From Petrosia ficiformis (Eukaryota > Porifera > Demospongiae > Haplosclerida > Petrosiidae), in contig OX345643.1 in the NCBI GenBank assembly GCA_947044365.1, positions 5,164,001 through 5,228,000 on the forward strand: a stretch of 64,000 nucleotides of DNA, read 5' to 3'. The translations under genes were made by a program, and so were the position numbers. Every line of letters begins with the position of its first letter. Position 1 is the first letter of the stretch. The notes under the pieces were generated by a model. The model made no database searches and was not told the DNA's origin. It saw only the letters and a program-made list of their open reading frames with translations. Of the stretch, positions 27,001-42,000 are shown piece after piece.

Positions 27001-30000
27001 GCCTGTAAAATATCTAACTACTTAAGATTACTATGTTTATTTATTTAGTGCACTTTCAACATTGCTTCGGTCAGTGTGACCCCTGACCTATATGTCTACC
27101 AGTCATGCAACATTAGGCATTAAAATTTTCATCATTGTAATCATTTATGTAATCACTCATTGTTGCATCACTTAAGAATGTGGTGACTCCACCACCTTTA
27201 AAATGTCAAACTACATCAAGATTATTTATGTACTCCTACAACATCGAATTCAGTGCGTTGAGATAGTATATAGGCTCCACGTTAAGCAACATTAAAATTT
27301 TAAGATCGATATCATGTTCATATACTCCCCTTGATGTTGAAAGTAACCAGGCTGTCTGTGGTGACCCCTCCACCTGTAAAATCAAGCTACAATGTTCATT
27401 TACATGTACAAACACAAATATTTCTTGTGTACTCCTTCAACATTGCAGAGTGTTGTAGTAACGTCTATACATGTATATAGGCTCCAAATTAAGATTGACA
27501 TTATGTTCATATACTCCTCTCAGTGTTGAAAGTAACCAAGCTGTGATGACCCCTCCACCTGTAAAATCAAGCTATGATGTATATTCATAACTAATTATTA
27601 TGTACTCCTTCTACGTTGTGGAGTATTGTAGTAACCCTATACATGCATAATGTCAAATATAGGCTCCAAGTCAAGCAATATTAAGATTGACATCATGTTC
27701 ATATAAATTACTCCCCTTAGTGTTGAAAGTAACCAAGCTGTGGTAACCCCTCCACCTGTAAAATCAAGCTACGATGTATATTCATAACTATTTGTTGTGT
27801 ACTCCTTCGACATTGCAGAGTGTTATAGTTACCCCTATATATGCATAATGTCGTATATAGACTTCAAGTCAAGCAATATTAGGGTTGATATCATGTTCAT
27901 ATACTTCTCTCAACGTTGAAAGTAACCAAGCTGTGGTGACCCCTCCACCTGTAAAATCAAGCTACGATATATATTCATGACTATTTGTTGTGTACTCCTT
28001 CAACATTGCAGAGTGTTGTAGTAACCTCTAACCTACATGTATGTACTGAATTTGTGCAACATTGACGGAATTTCCATATGGACTATGTGTGGTCAGAGGT
28101 CACCACAACTCAGTGATGAAATTCATAATGTTGGTTGAGTTGGAGTCTACATACATACGTGTAGGTTAGAGGTTACTACAACACTCTGCAATGTTGAAGT
28201 ACATTAACAAATATTTATGTAATATTTTAATGTGCATGTACATGCTTGATATTGAGTGGAGGGATAACCACAGCTGGATTGCTTTCAACAATGAGTGAAG
28301 TACATGTATATGAACATAATGTCAATCTTAATATTGCTTGACCTGGAGACTATATACGACATTATGCATATATAGGGGTTACTACAACACTCTGCAATGT
28401 TGAAGGAGTACATAATAAATAGTTATGAATATACATTGTACATGTAGCTTGATTTTACAGGTGGAGGGGTCACCACAGCTTGGTTACTTTCAACATTGAG
28501 GGAAGTCATGATGTCAATCTTAATATTGCTTGACCTAGAGATTATATACGACATTATGCATATATAGGGGTTACTACAAAACTCTGCAATGTTGAAGGAG
28601 TACATAATAAATTGTTATGAATATACATTGTAGCTTGATTTTACAGGTTGAGGGGTCACCACAGCTTGGTTACTTTCAACATTGAGGGAAGTCATGATGT
28701 CAATCTTAATATTGCTTGACCTGGAGATTATATACGACATTATGCATATATAGGGGTTACGACAAAACTCTGCAATGTTGAAGGAGTACATAATAAATAG
28801 TTATGAATATACATTGTAGCTTGATTTTACAGGTTGAGGGGTCATCACAGCTTAGTTATTTTCAACATTGAGGGGAGTATATGAACATGATGTCAACCTT
28901 AATATTGCTTGACTTGGAGCCTATCTACATGTATAGGGGTTACTATAACACTCCGCAATGTTGAAGGAGTACACAACAAATATTTGTGTTAATATCTCAA
29001 TGTACATGTAAATTAACATTGTAGCTTGATTTTACAGGTGGAGGGGTCACCACAGCCTGGTACTTTGATGTCAATCTTAAATCTTCGTGTTGCTTCACTT
29101 GGCTTACATATGCAACCATGTGTCTAGATGACTGAACCATGATGACTTACAGTAGCTACTAAAATTCAATTTCAAAATCTGAAGTAGCCAAGTATTTTAC
29201 TAAACCAATGAGCTGTGGTAACCCCTCGCCCAGTCAGAAATTATTAAGACTACATCATCTTGCTTATGTTAATTCAGGAGTAACCAAAGTGACGTAGTGT
29301 CCCCTGACCCAAAATATTTTAGTTACAATTATTGTCATCACCATCATTCATGCATGTACATCCTTAACATATATACATATATGTCTAGACACATGGACAC
29401 CTCAAACGTGTTTTAGATTATTTCTTGTCTACATACTCCTTAATTCAGAGTTCTATTTGTGACCTCTGACCAAAGTTGAAATTGTCTTCATATTCATACA
29501 CTCCCTCAACGTTGCTGCTTATCTTTAGCAAGCAAACACGTATCTTGACAAATGAGCCATAACCTCCACATCTAATGTAATGTAAAATTAATATTCCGAT
29601 ACTCATCATGTAGATAGATACCAATCTGTATCACTTCTCTTTATTAGGCACCAGATACAGCAGTGTTAACAATATTCGTAACTCAGGACATGTATATTCT
29701 ACTTCAGAACACAGCACCTCTGAACCCCGAACACAAATGTAAGTTTGGGTTCAGCTGACAAGAACAGCACCTTGAGTGGGCATGGTCAACGACTCAGAAT
29801 TAATTCCTACAATAGATTATATAGACTATGTCAATACAATGTATGCTCCTATTGATTACACTGCCATGGATTGAGGACACACCCACTGGAATTAATAAGG
29901 TGCCTTTCTTGTCAGTTGATCCGTAAGTTGTAGTCATAACTTAAGGGAATGATTAACTATACTGTTTGTAATGGTATGCAATATACCTCGACAAGCACAA

Positions 30001-33000
30001 TATCCATTCTTTTTCTAGTACTCTATTATGGAAATGCATATATTATACATAGTACATACATATACTGGATTCATTTTCATATTGTATAATATAAATATTC
30101 GTAACTCAGTGTCCAATCCTTTTCCATTACACTGGATACATGTACATGCATATACGTAGTACATACATGCATATACGTACACTAGATTCATTTTCATATT
30201 GTACAATATAACTCAGTGTCCAAATCCTTTCTATTACAAAGATACATGTACATGCATATACAATGGTTAGTGTGCACTGTCGGGAACACATTTTGAGCCA
30301 GTTAAGAGTTAATGCTGTTAGTGACAATAATTATAAATACAATTAACTGTGCCATCTGGTCCAAAGAGAGAACTGTGCAGTGCCAAATAAGGTGCACTAT
30401 ATGAGCTATCAATGTATGTATATGTAATTTATAACTGTGAACTTTGTGTATCAATTAATATTCATTGTAGGTTCTCTGGGATGTGCAGCTCCATCAGTAT
30501 ACTACATGAGAAAGGTAGAATCATATTAGATACAATCTAGTGATGCATTGGATTGGTAATTGGTATTGGTCATTATCGGCCATTATTTTTAGTATCAGTA
30601 TCAGTTATTTCTGAATGATGTAACAGATATTGTAATGAGTGTACCAATAATGTCATTTCTTGTGATTATAGCATCATTAATTGCTTTTCATAAGTATTGA
30701 GAAAATGCCCATTTTCATTGAAAGAATCAGATGCCAGATGGTATAGATATAATATCGGATCGGTGTTGGTTATCAGTACTTATCTATAATAATTAATTGG
30801 TTTATCAGAATATCGATAAAATATCTCATCGGTGCATTGCTAATACAAATACATGCTTATATGTATGACTGATACCAATACTAATAAAGACTGATACCAA
30901 TACTTATTGATTGACACCAATGTTCATATTTATAACTGATACCAAGACTGATACCAAGACTGATACCAATGCTTGTTGATAAAGATTGATACCAATGCTC
31001 ATAATTATGATAAAGACTGAGACCAATATTTGTTGATAAAGACTAGCCCCAATGTTCATATTTATGACTGACAGATATCAATGCTCATATTTATGATTAA
31101 TTCACTATTATACAAATTCATTACTATTATACAAATTCATTTTATTTCATTGCATTCCAGAATTTAATGTCTCCTCATCTGGATTCTTCAACCAATGAAT
31201 CAATCCACTCCTTCCTCCCTTCTCTTGTTGAGAGATCACCTCTAAAAGATTTCATTGGTCTGGAGGATTGTGATCCTAACACAGTCAAAGCTATTCTCAG
31301 TTTCTCTTATTACTCTGCTACTGGTAATATGGACGAAGCATTTAAATCTATCAGGACTATTAAAAGGTGAATCTAAGTGTTGAACAAAACTTTCTGTAAT
31401 GTGCCAATATTTAATGATTTCTGTTGTTTTCAATAACCTATTTGGTGCTCCATTGACTTTTAAAGATGGTTGGTGCATAGAAAGACTGGACTACTAAAGT
31501 CTATGCACATTCATGATGACCTCCAGATTATGATGTGATGACTTTATATGTAATATAGTGATGTCATAAGGTTAATACATGATTATACTGTCACTCAATA
31601 ACTTATATGTACTATAGTATATAGTTTAATGTCATAAGGTTAATACATGATTATACTGTAACTCAATAACTTATATGTACTATAGTATATAGTTTAATGT
31701 CATAAGGTTAATACATGATTATACTGTAACTCAATAACTTATATGTACTATAGTATATAGTTTAATGTCATAAGGTTAATACATGATTATACTGTAACTC
31801 AATAACTTATATGTACTATAGTATATAGTTTAATGTCATAAGGTTAATACATGATTATACTGTCACTCAATAATGAAGCAATGGATTGAAATTTGACTTA
31901 CACAAAAAAGAACGAAAGCATAGTAATATAAAAATGGTGCAGATACAAAGATTGTTAGTACATGTAATTTCAAACTAAAATTATGAACATTTTTCTGAGG
32001 TCAGAGTGAACATGAATGACCTTTAGTATATATACGTATATGGTAATATTTTAATGATTTATAATTTAATTTGCAGACAATAGTACAATGTAATATTTAG
32101 TTTGAGCCAGATTAGCCCAATAGGGAAATTTTTATTTAACATTTGAGCCTATTGATACTCGATGAGTAATATAGTACTGCACATGTAGTTCTGTGTTCTA
32201 TAGTGACAATAGTATTTAGTTTGAGCCAGATTAGCTCAACGGGGAAATCCTTATTAAACTTCTAAACTCTTATATCTATTGATACTCGATGAGTAATATA
32301 GTACTACACATGTAGTTCTGTGTTCTATAGTGACAATAACATTTAGTTTGAGCCAGACTAGCTCAATGGGGAAAACTTCTAAACTCTTATTGATACCCGA
32401 TGAGTAATATAGTACTACACATGTAGTTCTGTGTTCTATAGTGACAATAACATTTAGTTTGAGCCAGATTAGCTCAACGGGGAAATCCTTATTAAACTTC
32501 TAATTTCTTATATCTATTGATACCCGATGAGTAATATAGTACTACACATGTAGTTCTGTGTTCTATAGTGACAATAACATTTAGTTTGAGCCAGATTAGC
32601 TCAACAGGGAAATCTTTAATAAACTTCTAAGCTAAATTATAAATCATTAAAATATTACTATATACGTATATATACTAAAGGTCATTCATGTTCACTCTGA
32701 CCTCAGAAAAATGTAGTCCTGTGTTCTATAGTGACTAGACTTGGGGCTGATTACAAATTTTTGATTATGATTATGATAATGATTACAATTACTTAACTAA
32801 ATGTGATTATAATTATGATTATGATTACAGTTAAATAAATAAACCTGATTATGATTATAATTACATGTGTAGGCCTGTGATTATGATTATGATTACCATT
32901 CATTGTTGTATTTAATCAGTTTAAAAGAGTTTAAATTTAATTTTCATGGAACAAACATTCATTACATCTAATAAACATCAATTTTTGAAAAAGTTCATCG

Positions 33001-36000
33001 TTTAATCGGCAATGTTCGGGTCTAAACATCTTTCCAGTGATTGAAAACAGTCGCTCAACTGGACCACTTGATCAAGGGTTTGCAAATAGTGGCATGCCAG
33101 CTTCGATAAAACCGGATAACGATGACGATTGTTTCTCCAAAACGAAAGGGGATCATCTTCCTCGGAAGTTGTCCCATTAGATAAGTATTCATTAACTTCT
33201 GATACGAGACCATCACTACATTCTTTGGCCGGTACTCCAACATTCTCCTGCATGAATCCAAAAGGTTTTGATTTCTTTCTTGGTGGAGAATTTTCTAGTG
33301 ATGGAGTAGCAGATCCTTCACTTGAAGCACTAGAACTTTCTAATGCTAATGTGTGCCGACCCTTTTGAAGAATGATACGTTTCATCTCTGTTGCTTCATC
33401 TTCCTTGCACCATCCCATTTTCCATCTTGGATCCAAAACAGCAGCAATCCTGAAAATCTCTTCAATGTCGTATTTTTCCATTCGTTTATGAAGTGATGAT
33501 CGATTTGAACTTTGAGTCCTCGCACAATGTAGCTTACAGTGACAATATTCTGACCTTGAGTAAGATCAGTGGCCCACTTGAATGGTGTCAGTACGTATTT
33601 CAACCAAGTCCTTAATGACCGTGATTTCATAAGCATTCAACTTGCCAGTGTAGTTCAAACGTTGCATGGCATCTGAGTCACACACTTGAAGTAGTGATTT
33701 TAGCATCGTCAACTGGGAATTCCATCTAGTGGCGTTTGCTGCTTGTAGACGGTTTTCTCCTTCGAAAAGATCACTAGCTACCGTTGAGTGCCGCACATAG
33801 CTAACTAATCTCAATACCTTCACTAAAACTTGCTTGATTTGTTCAGCATTTTCCATGCCATCTTTTACCACCAGTTGGAGTGAGTGCGCGAAACATGAAT
33901 AATGGTTTGGCTTTACGTCATCCAACTCACTACACGATAGTTCAACTGGCTGTAGCTCTTCCTCATCATCTGACTCGGTTGAATCAGAAGTAGTAGGCTC
34001 ATTTTATATGTCCAAGAGGCGAAATGCTTTTAGCATATTATCATTATGATGTTGTCGACTTCACCTGAAATTTCAAACTCCTGTTCAATTTCCATAAAGT
34101 GTTGTAGTATATCTTCACCCGTGTGAGAACCATGGAAACGACAACAAGCTAGCATGGCACTCATTAAACGAAATTCTGTGATGAAGTGAACAGTCACACC
34201 TACGTAGCTAAGAATGCATTTGCCTGTTCGTCCAAACATCTACTGTTAGACAAACCTGTGGGGCACATTTCATCAAAGCAACGGTTTTAGTGAACAGATC
34301 AGTGAAGCGTTTTGGTATCGGTGACAATAGCATTTAGTTTGAGCCAGATTAGCTCAACAGGGAAATCTATAAAAAACTTCTAATTTCTTATATCTATTGA
34401 TACCCGATGAGTAATATAGTACTACACATGTAGTTCTGTGTTCTATAGTGACAATAACATTTAGTTTGAGCCAGATTAGCTCAACGGGGAAATCTATAAA
34501 AAACTTCTAATTTCTTATATCTATTGATACCCGATGAGTAATATAGTACTACACATGTAGTTCTGTGTTCTATAGTGACAATAACATTTAGTTTGAGCCA
34601 GATTAGCTCAACGGGGAAATCTATAAAAAACTTCTAATTTCTTATATCTATTGATACCCGATGAGTAATATAGTACTACACATGTAGTTCTGTGTTCTAT
34701 AGTGACAATAACATTTAGTTTGAGCCAGATTAGCTCAACGGGGAAATCTATAAAAAACTTCTAATTTCTTATATCTATTGATACCCGATGAGTAATATAG
34801 TACTACACATGTAGTTCTGTGTTCTATAGTGACAATAACATTTAGTTTGAGCCAGATTAGCTCAACGGGGAAATCTATAAAAAACTTCTAATTTCTTATA
34901 TCTATTGATACCCGATGAGTAATATAGTACTACACATGTAGTTCTGTGTTCTATAGTGACAATAACATTTAGTTTGAGCCAGATTAGCTCAACGGGGAAA
35001 TCTATAAAAAACTTCTAATTTCTTATATCTATTGATACCCGATGAGTAATATAGTACTACACATGTAGTTCTGTGTTCTATAGTGACAATAACATTTAGT
35101 TTGAGCCAGATTAGCTCAACGGGGAAATCTATAAAAAACTTCTAATTTCTTATATCTATTGATACCCGATGAGTAATATAGTACTACACATGTAGTTCTG
35201 TGTTCTATAGTGACAATAACATTTAGTTTGAGCCAGATTAGCTCAACGGGGAAATCTATAAAAAACTTCTAATTTCTTATATCTATTGATACCCGATGAG
35301 TAATATAGTACTACACATGTAGTTCTGTGTTCTATAGTGACAATAACATTTAGTTTGAGCCAGACTAGCTCAACGGGGAAAACTTCTAAACTCTTATTGA
35401 TACCCGATGAGTAATATAGTACTACACATGTAGTTCTGTGTTCTATAGTGACAATAGTATTTAGTTTGAGCCAGATTAGCTCAACAGGGACATCTTTAAT
35501 AAACTTCTAAACTCTTACATGTATATCTAGTGATAACTGATGAGTAATACAGTACCTTCTAATACTAGTTCTGTGCTCTACAGTATGTGTCAATAAAATG
35601 TCACCGTACAGTAACAGTAATTACCTTAGTTCTACTGTCAGTATAGTATAGTAATTAGTGTCTCACTACTGTGGTGTTCAATTGACAAGTGTACCAATTA
35701 CTGTCAAAAACTACTGTTGAACTACTGTAGTGTGGAAATGAAAGTACTGAGTAATTACTGTACTGTATGGTGACTGACATATACTGTATATTATATTTTA
35801 ATAACTTTGAAGAATTTGATATCTACCTTAACAATTTTTTCTCAATAATCAAAGCTCTTGCTGTTATAGTTAAGAAATGATAATTATTAATATCTTAATA
35901 TCATGGGTAGGAGTCAAATTATTTCATGAATGTTGTTTCTAAAGTGGTAGTAAAATGCCATTACACAATGTCGTACTGTAATTTAATTTGTGTTAGATTT

Positions 36001-39000
36001 TGTTCACCAAGGATATTGATATCATATAATTATATTTACAGTAAATTTCATTATAATATCATACATTGTACATTTAATATATTATATATAATTACATATA
36101 TCCTTTCTTCATTACAAAGTAAAGGGACTCAAATTGCTCATTTTATAAGACTCTGTACCTTATTATCACAATAGTTAAGAAAATAGCAGTGAACTTTGAC
36201 AGCTACATATATAATTATATCATTTCTTTTCTTAATTACAATACTAATGAGTAACTCATGATTCTATGAGACATTGTACGTAAAGTACATAATACTCAAG
36301 TTACGTACCATTATGTAATTTACATAATCATATATCCTTTCTTTAGTGGAAAAGTAATCATTTATGATTACATTGTACTTTACTACTATACATAATCATA
36401 TATCCTTTCTTCATTACAAAGTAAAGAGACTCAAATTGCTCATTTTTATGAGACTTTGTACCTTATTATACTACATAATTATAATAGTACTTGTATATCC
36501 TTTGTTTATTGCAACAATACGTAGTTAAGAAAAATAGCAGTGAACATTGACAGCTACATACATAATTATATTCTTTCTTTTCTAAATTACAAATAACTAA
36601 TAATTCTATGAGACATTGTACGTAAAGTACATAATACTCAACTTACCATTATGTAATTTACATAATCATATATCCTTTCTTTAGTGGAAAAGTAATCATT
36701 TATGATTACATTGTACTTTACTACTCTACATAATCATATATCCTTTCTTCTTTACAAAGTAAAGGGACTCAAATTGCTCATTTTTATGAGACTTTGTACC
36801 TTATTATACTACATAATTATAATAGTACATGTATATCATTTCTTTATTGTAACAATAGTTAAGAAAAATAGCAGTGAACTTTGACAGCTACATACATAAT
36901 TATATTCTTTCTTTTCTAAATTACAAATAACTAATAATTCTATGAGACGTTGTACGTAAAGTACATAATAATCAAGTTACCATTATGTAATTTATATAAT
37001 CATATATCCTTTCTTTAGTAGAAAAGTAATCATTTATGATTACATTGTACTTTACTACTATACATAATCATATATCCTTTCTTCATTACAAAGTAAAGGG
37101 ACTCAAATTGCTCATTTTTATGAGACTTTGTACCTTATTATACTACATAATTATAATAGTACATGTATATCATTTGTTTATTGTAACAATAGTTAAGAAA
37201 ATAGCAGTGAACATTGACAGCTATGTACATAATTATATTCTTTTCTAAATTACAAAATTAGGGAGTAATTTATCATTCTATGAGACATCGTATGTAAATA
37301 ATTTCATAGGCCAAAACATTCTGTTGTAGTAAAGTACAGTGTTTCATAATAATCAAGTTATCATTAATTTACATAATCATATATCCTTTCTTTAAAGAGA
37401 CTCATTTTTATAATATTTTGTACCTTATTATACTACATAATTATAATAGTACATGTATATCTTTTGTTTATTGCAACAATAATTAAGAAAATAGCAGGGA
37501 ACTTTGATAGCTACATACACCTACGTAATTACAAAATTAATGGGAATTTGTGATTACATAGCACTTTGCTACTCTACATAATCATGTATCCTTTCTTCAG
37601 TAGAAAAGTAATGAGGAAATCAATTTAATCATTTTTATAAGACTTTGTACCTTATTATCCCTACATAATTATAATAGTACTTTCTTTATTGCAACAATAG
37701 ATAAGGAAATAGACAACTACATACATGTACTGTACATAATATGCATTCCTTTCTTAATTACAAAATTAATGGGAATTTATAATCACATTACTTTACTACT
37801 GTACATAATCATATACCCTTTCTTAAGTAATGAGGAAATCAATTTAATCATTTTTATAAGACTTTGTACCTTATTATCCCTACATAATTATAATAGTACT
37901 TTCTTTATTGCAACAATAGATAAGGAAATAGACAGCTACATACATGTACATAAAATGCATTCTTTTCTTAATTACAAAATTAATGGGAATTTATAATCAC
38001 ATTACTTTACTACTGTACATAATCATATACCCTTTCTTAAGTAATGATGAAATCAATTTAATCATTTTTATAAGACTTTGTACCTTATTATCCCTACATA
38101 ATTATAATAGTACTTTCTTTATTGCAACAATAGATAAGGAACTAGACAACTACATACATGTACTGTACATAATATGCATTCCTTTCTTAATTACAAAATT
38201 AATGGGAATTTATAATCACATTACTTTACTACTCTACATAATCATATACCCTTTCTTCATAATTATAGCAGTACATGTACGTATATCCTTTCTTTATTGC
38301 AAATATATTTGAGGAAATTAACTAGATAGCTTTATATTCTTTTATTCATTACAAAAGTAGGCCAGGAACTTAACATATTAGCTATACTCTATAAAGATCA
38401 GATGAAATTCAATATCATATAAATGAGTATATCATATGTACATGTATGTACATGTACATGTACATTGTATTCTTGAGGAACATTAGATGTGAGTATCTTT
38501 CTCCTCTTGTATAAGATGGAATTTAAGATATAAATAAGTTTCTACACACATACATGTACATATATCCTTTCTTCATTACAACAATAAATAAGGAAATTGG
38601 GAAATTAAATTATCTACACTATTACAACGATATGAAATATAAGTTATTCATTATTATAAGATATAATGAGTAGATGCTCCTTTAGAGCACTGGTGACTGC
38701 AGTTAGTTGCCCTGGGTTCAATTCCCAGTGACTACCAGCATTTTCGACTTTCCTCTTTCAGCCTTATTAATTAGAATTTAGCGTTTACTCATAAACATTT
38801 TTTAAAGAACATGTTTATTATTATGATGCAAAATTAGTTAGTCACTTGTTTGTATCCCCCATTGCAAAATCCTAGAAAGAACACTACATATGCCAAGTAT
38901 ATGCCAATAAAATGTCACCATACAGTAACATTAAATTACCTTACTGTAGTATAGTAATTACTGTCTTACTACTGTGGTGTTCAATTGTATGGGGCGCCAT

Positions 39001-42000
39001 TTGTCTCAAATTGAACAACTTTTACTACTATATAATCTAAACCAAAAAAGCACAGGAACAAGATTGGGATGGTACCTTAGTAGCAAAATTAAAATAACCA
39101 CTTCCATATAACAACCCTACATAAGTATACTTTCTTTTTTATACTCAACAGCTATACTTATGTAGGGTTATATGGTGGAAGTGGTTATTTTAATTTTGCT
39201 GCTAAGGTACCATCCCAATCTTGTTCTTGTGCTTTTTCGGTTTTGATATCCCTACATTTTCTTTCATTTTTTTGAAAATGTTTTTATTATTCTTGTAATC
39301 TATATAACTACTATATAAACTTTACTATATAAACTATACTATATCACTACTACAATTGACATGTACAGCAATTACTGTTAATACTGTTGTTGAACTACTT
39401 TACTTTACTTCGAAAATGAAAGTACTGAGTAATTACTATGCTGTTTGTGATATTTTATTGATATATACTGTATTATACGTTTCTTTGTTACAACTATTGT
39501 TAAGAAAGTGAGTAACTAGAATACAGTATATGTCAATAAAAAGTCACCATACAGTAACAGTAATTACCTTAGTTCTACTGTCAGTATAGTATAGTAATTA
39601 CTGTCTCACTACTGTGGTGTTGAATTGACAAGTATACCAATTACTACTGTTGAACTACTGTAGTGTGGAAATGAAACTACTGAGTAATTACTGTACTGTA
39701 TGGTGACTTTTTATGCATAATTTATTATACTATAATATATGGGACTTTTATTGATATTCTACTTTACTACTTTCACATAATCAAGTATCCTTTTCTCATT
39801 AAGAGATAAAAGGGGAGGTCAGATTTTGTTGACACAAAACAATGATTGAAATCATACGTGTACTGTAGTAGTAGAGTTTGTATGTAACTATAGAAATTGT
39901 TATTCAATGTACATGTACATGTACTATATAAGTGCTGTTAATAATGACTGTGTTTCCGTAATACATTTAAAATATGTTTTTATTAAGCCCAATAAAATTA
40001 AGGATGAAATCATATACGTACTATAGTAGAGTTTGTATGTAACTATAGAAATTATTGTAATGTACTATACTGCTAATAATGATTGTGTGATTGTATTATA
40101 TAATATATTGAAAATGTGTTTTTATAATCACAATAAAATTAAGGATGAAATCATACATGTATATACATGTACTGTAGTAGTAGAGTTTGTATGTAATTAT
40201 AGAAATTGTTATTCAATATACGTATATGTACTATAATTATAGGTACTGTTAATAATGACTGTTTCCATGATATATTGAAAATGTGTTTTTATAATCACAA
40301 CAAATTAGGAATGAAATCATGTAGTATAGCGATATAGTTTGTATCTATAGTAGTATAATGATGATTGTGTTTCCTAATTAAATGCATTTATGTCCATAAT
40401 CATGTATAATTATACTATATATTTGTATCATTTTCAATGACATGACAAGGAAATACTATAACAAGAAAGTCCCAAAATATAACTATACAAATACTCAGAC
40501 ATATTATTATGAATGGTACAAACTAATCATATGACTATCAGAAATCTCCCCTAGGCTCAAATCAAGCGGGGATCTCCCTACCTCAATTTTGTCTCTCAAC
40601 TTACATGTACAATATAGCTTTGAAACTAGTTGTGTGTAGTACAAACTGTTCATGTAATTAATTTAATAAGAACCTCTCAAAATAACCAGACATATTATAT
40701 ATTGTTCTGAATGGTACAAACTAATCTTATGACTATCAGAAATCTCCCTAGGCTCAAATCAAGTGGGGATCTCCCCAACTCAATTTTTTTGTTTCTCAAC
40801 TTACGAAACTAATTATGAAGTACAAATATTTATTTAATTATACTAATAGTATAATTAAATATGATAATTATTCAAATACCTTAACATATATTGTATTAAA
40901 TATTCTACTTTGAAGTAAACACGAATTTTGGTTTCCTGACTTACAAAATTACAATAACTTTGAAAGTGAAACATCACGACATGTCTGTCAGTATACATGT
41001 AGTATAGTAATTACTGTCTCACTACTGTGGTGTTGAATTGATAAGTGTACCAATTATTGTCAAAACTACTGTTGAACTATTGTAGTGTGATAATGAATCT
41101 ACTGAGTAACTACTGCACTGTATGATGACTTTTTAGTGACATATACATGTACATGTATCTTTAGTTTACTATATTGTAGCGTCATACAGAGGGGGGGGAT
41201 GGGGTACCACGAGATATACAATTCCATAGCAAGTTCTTCCAAGTTTATCACTGAATATTAGTTATCATGACACCAATAATAAACAGCAAGTTGACATTTA
41301 CCTTTGTTAATAGTAATAATATCATCAAATACAAGCAAGCAGACCTTAGAGGGCTTAAATGTCCTTGGGGAGCATAACTCCACACAACCATGTGTGTGTG
41401 TGTGTGTGTTTGTCAATAATATAAATTATATGATAATATTTTTATAGTCCGAAGGTATGGGAGAGTCTAGCTAGAATGTGTGTCAAGACTCACAGATTGG
41501 ATGTAGCTCTTGTTTGTCTGGGTAATATGGGAAATGCCAGAGCTGCCAAAGCTGTTCGTGAGGCACAGAATATTTCAGAACCAGATGCAAGACTGGCTGT
41601 ATTAGCTATTCAACTAGGAATGCTAGTTAGTATAAGTTATGTAGATTGGAAAAATTTCATTGTTAAGAAAATTTGCCAGTGCCTCGTATCAACATTAATC
41701 TAAAACTAATACTGTGTATTAAAATTAAAATCAACAAAATAATTTCAATGAAAATTTCTCAATCTACTTTATTATAAATACAGTAGTATAATTATAATAT
41801 TATAATGATATATATAAATATACATACTGTAGTGATAGAGCATATGATTAATAATTAGAAGGGCCTGGGTTTCAAATCCCATCTGGGTCCAGATTTTCGT
41901 CTGAACAAGTCCCTTTAATGTACAACACACAAACACACACATACATGCAGTTGCATACATATACATGTATATATATTATATTATATATATATATATATAT

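Larger units (their letters stand above)
9060..30514 (+). other. IFT140: IFT140 exons 1-16: tandem WD40 propellers (residues 1-710)
   Basis: Exons: 9060-9218, 10291-10512, 11367-11479, 11835-11908, 12662-12837, 13449-13537, 13990-14096, 14740-14870, 20762-20854, 21975-22164, 23544-23635, 23923-24056, 24779-24893, 25371-25670, 29648-29738, 30471-30514. Each blade-like segment shows family landmarks: [90 protein letters not shown] and HFW-like [15 protein letters not shown]. Exon 16 is only 44 bp ([14 protein letters not shown], matching the family's SLLGMEVPYYYFTRK) and would be missed by frame length alone. Confidence 0.9.

Noticed and set aside
33129..33368. 79-codon + strand frame
   Set aside because: Antisense shadow of the hAT transposase relic.
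34318..35565. CRISPR-like regular spacing
   Set aside because: Whole 127-bp units are repeated without unique spacers, in eukaryotic intron DNA; this is a satellite.
38666..38745. Functional tRNA gene
   Set aside because: The T-arm is good, but acceptor and anticodon stems do not pair and position 33 is not T; more like a SINE head.
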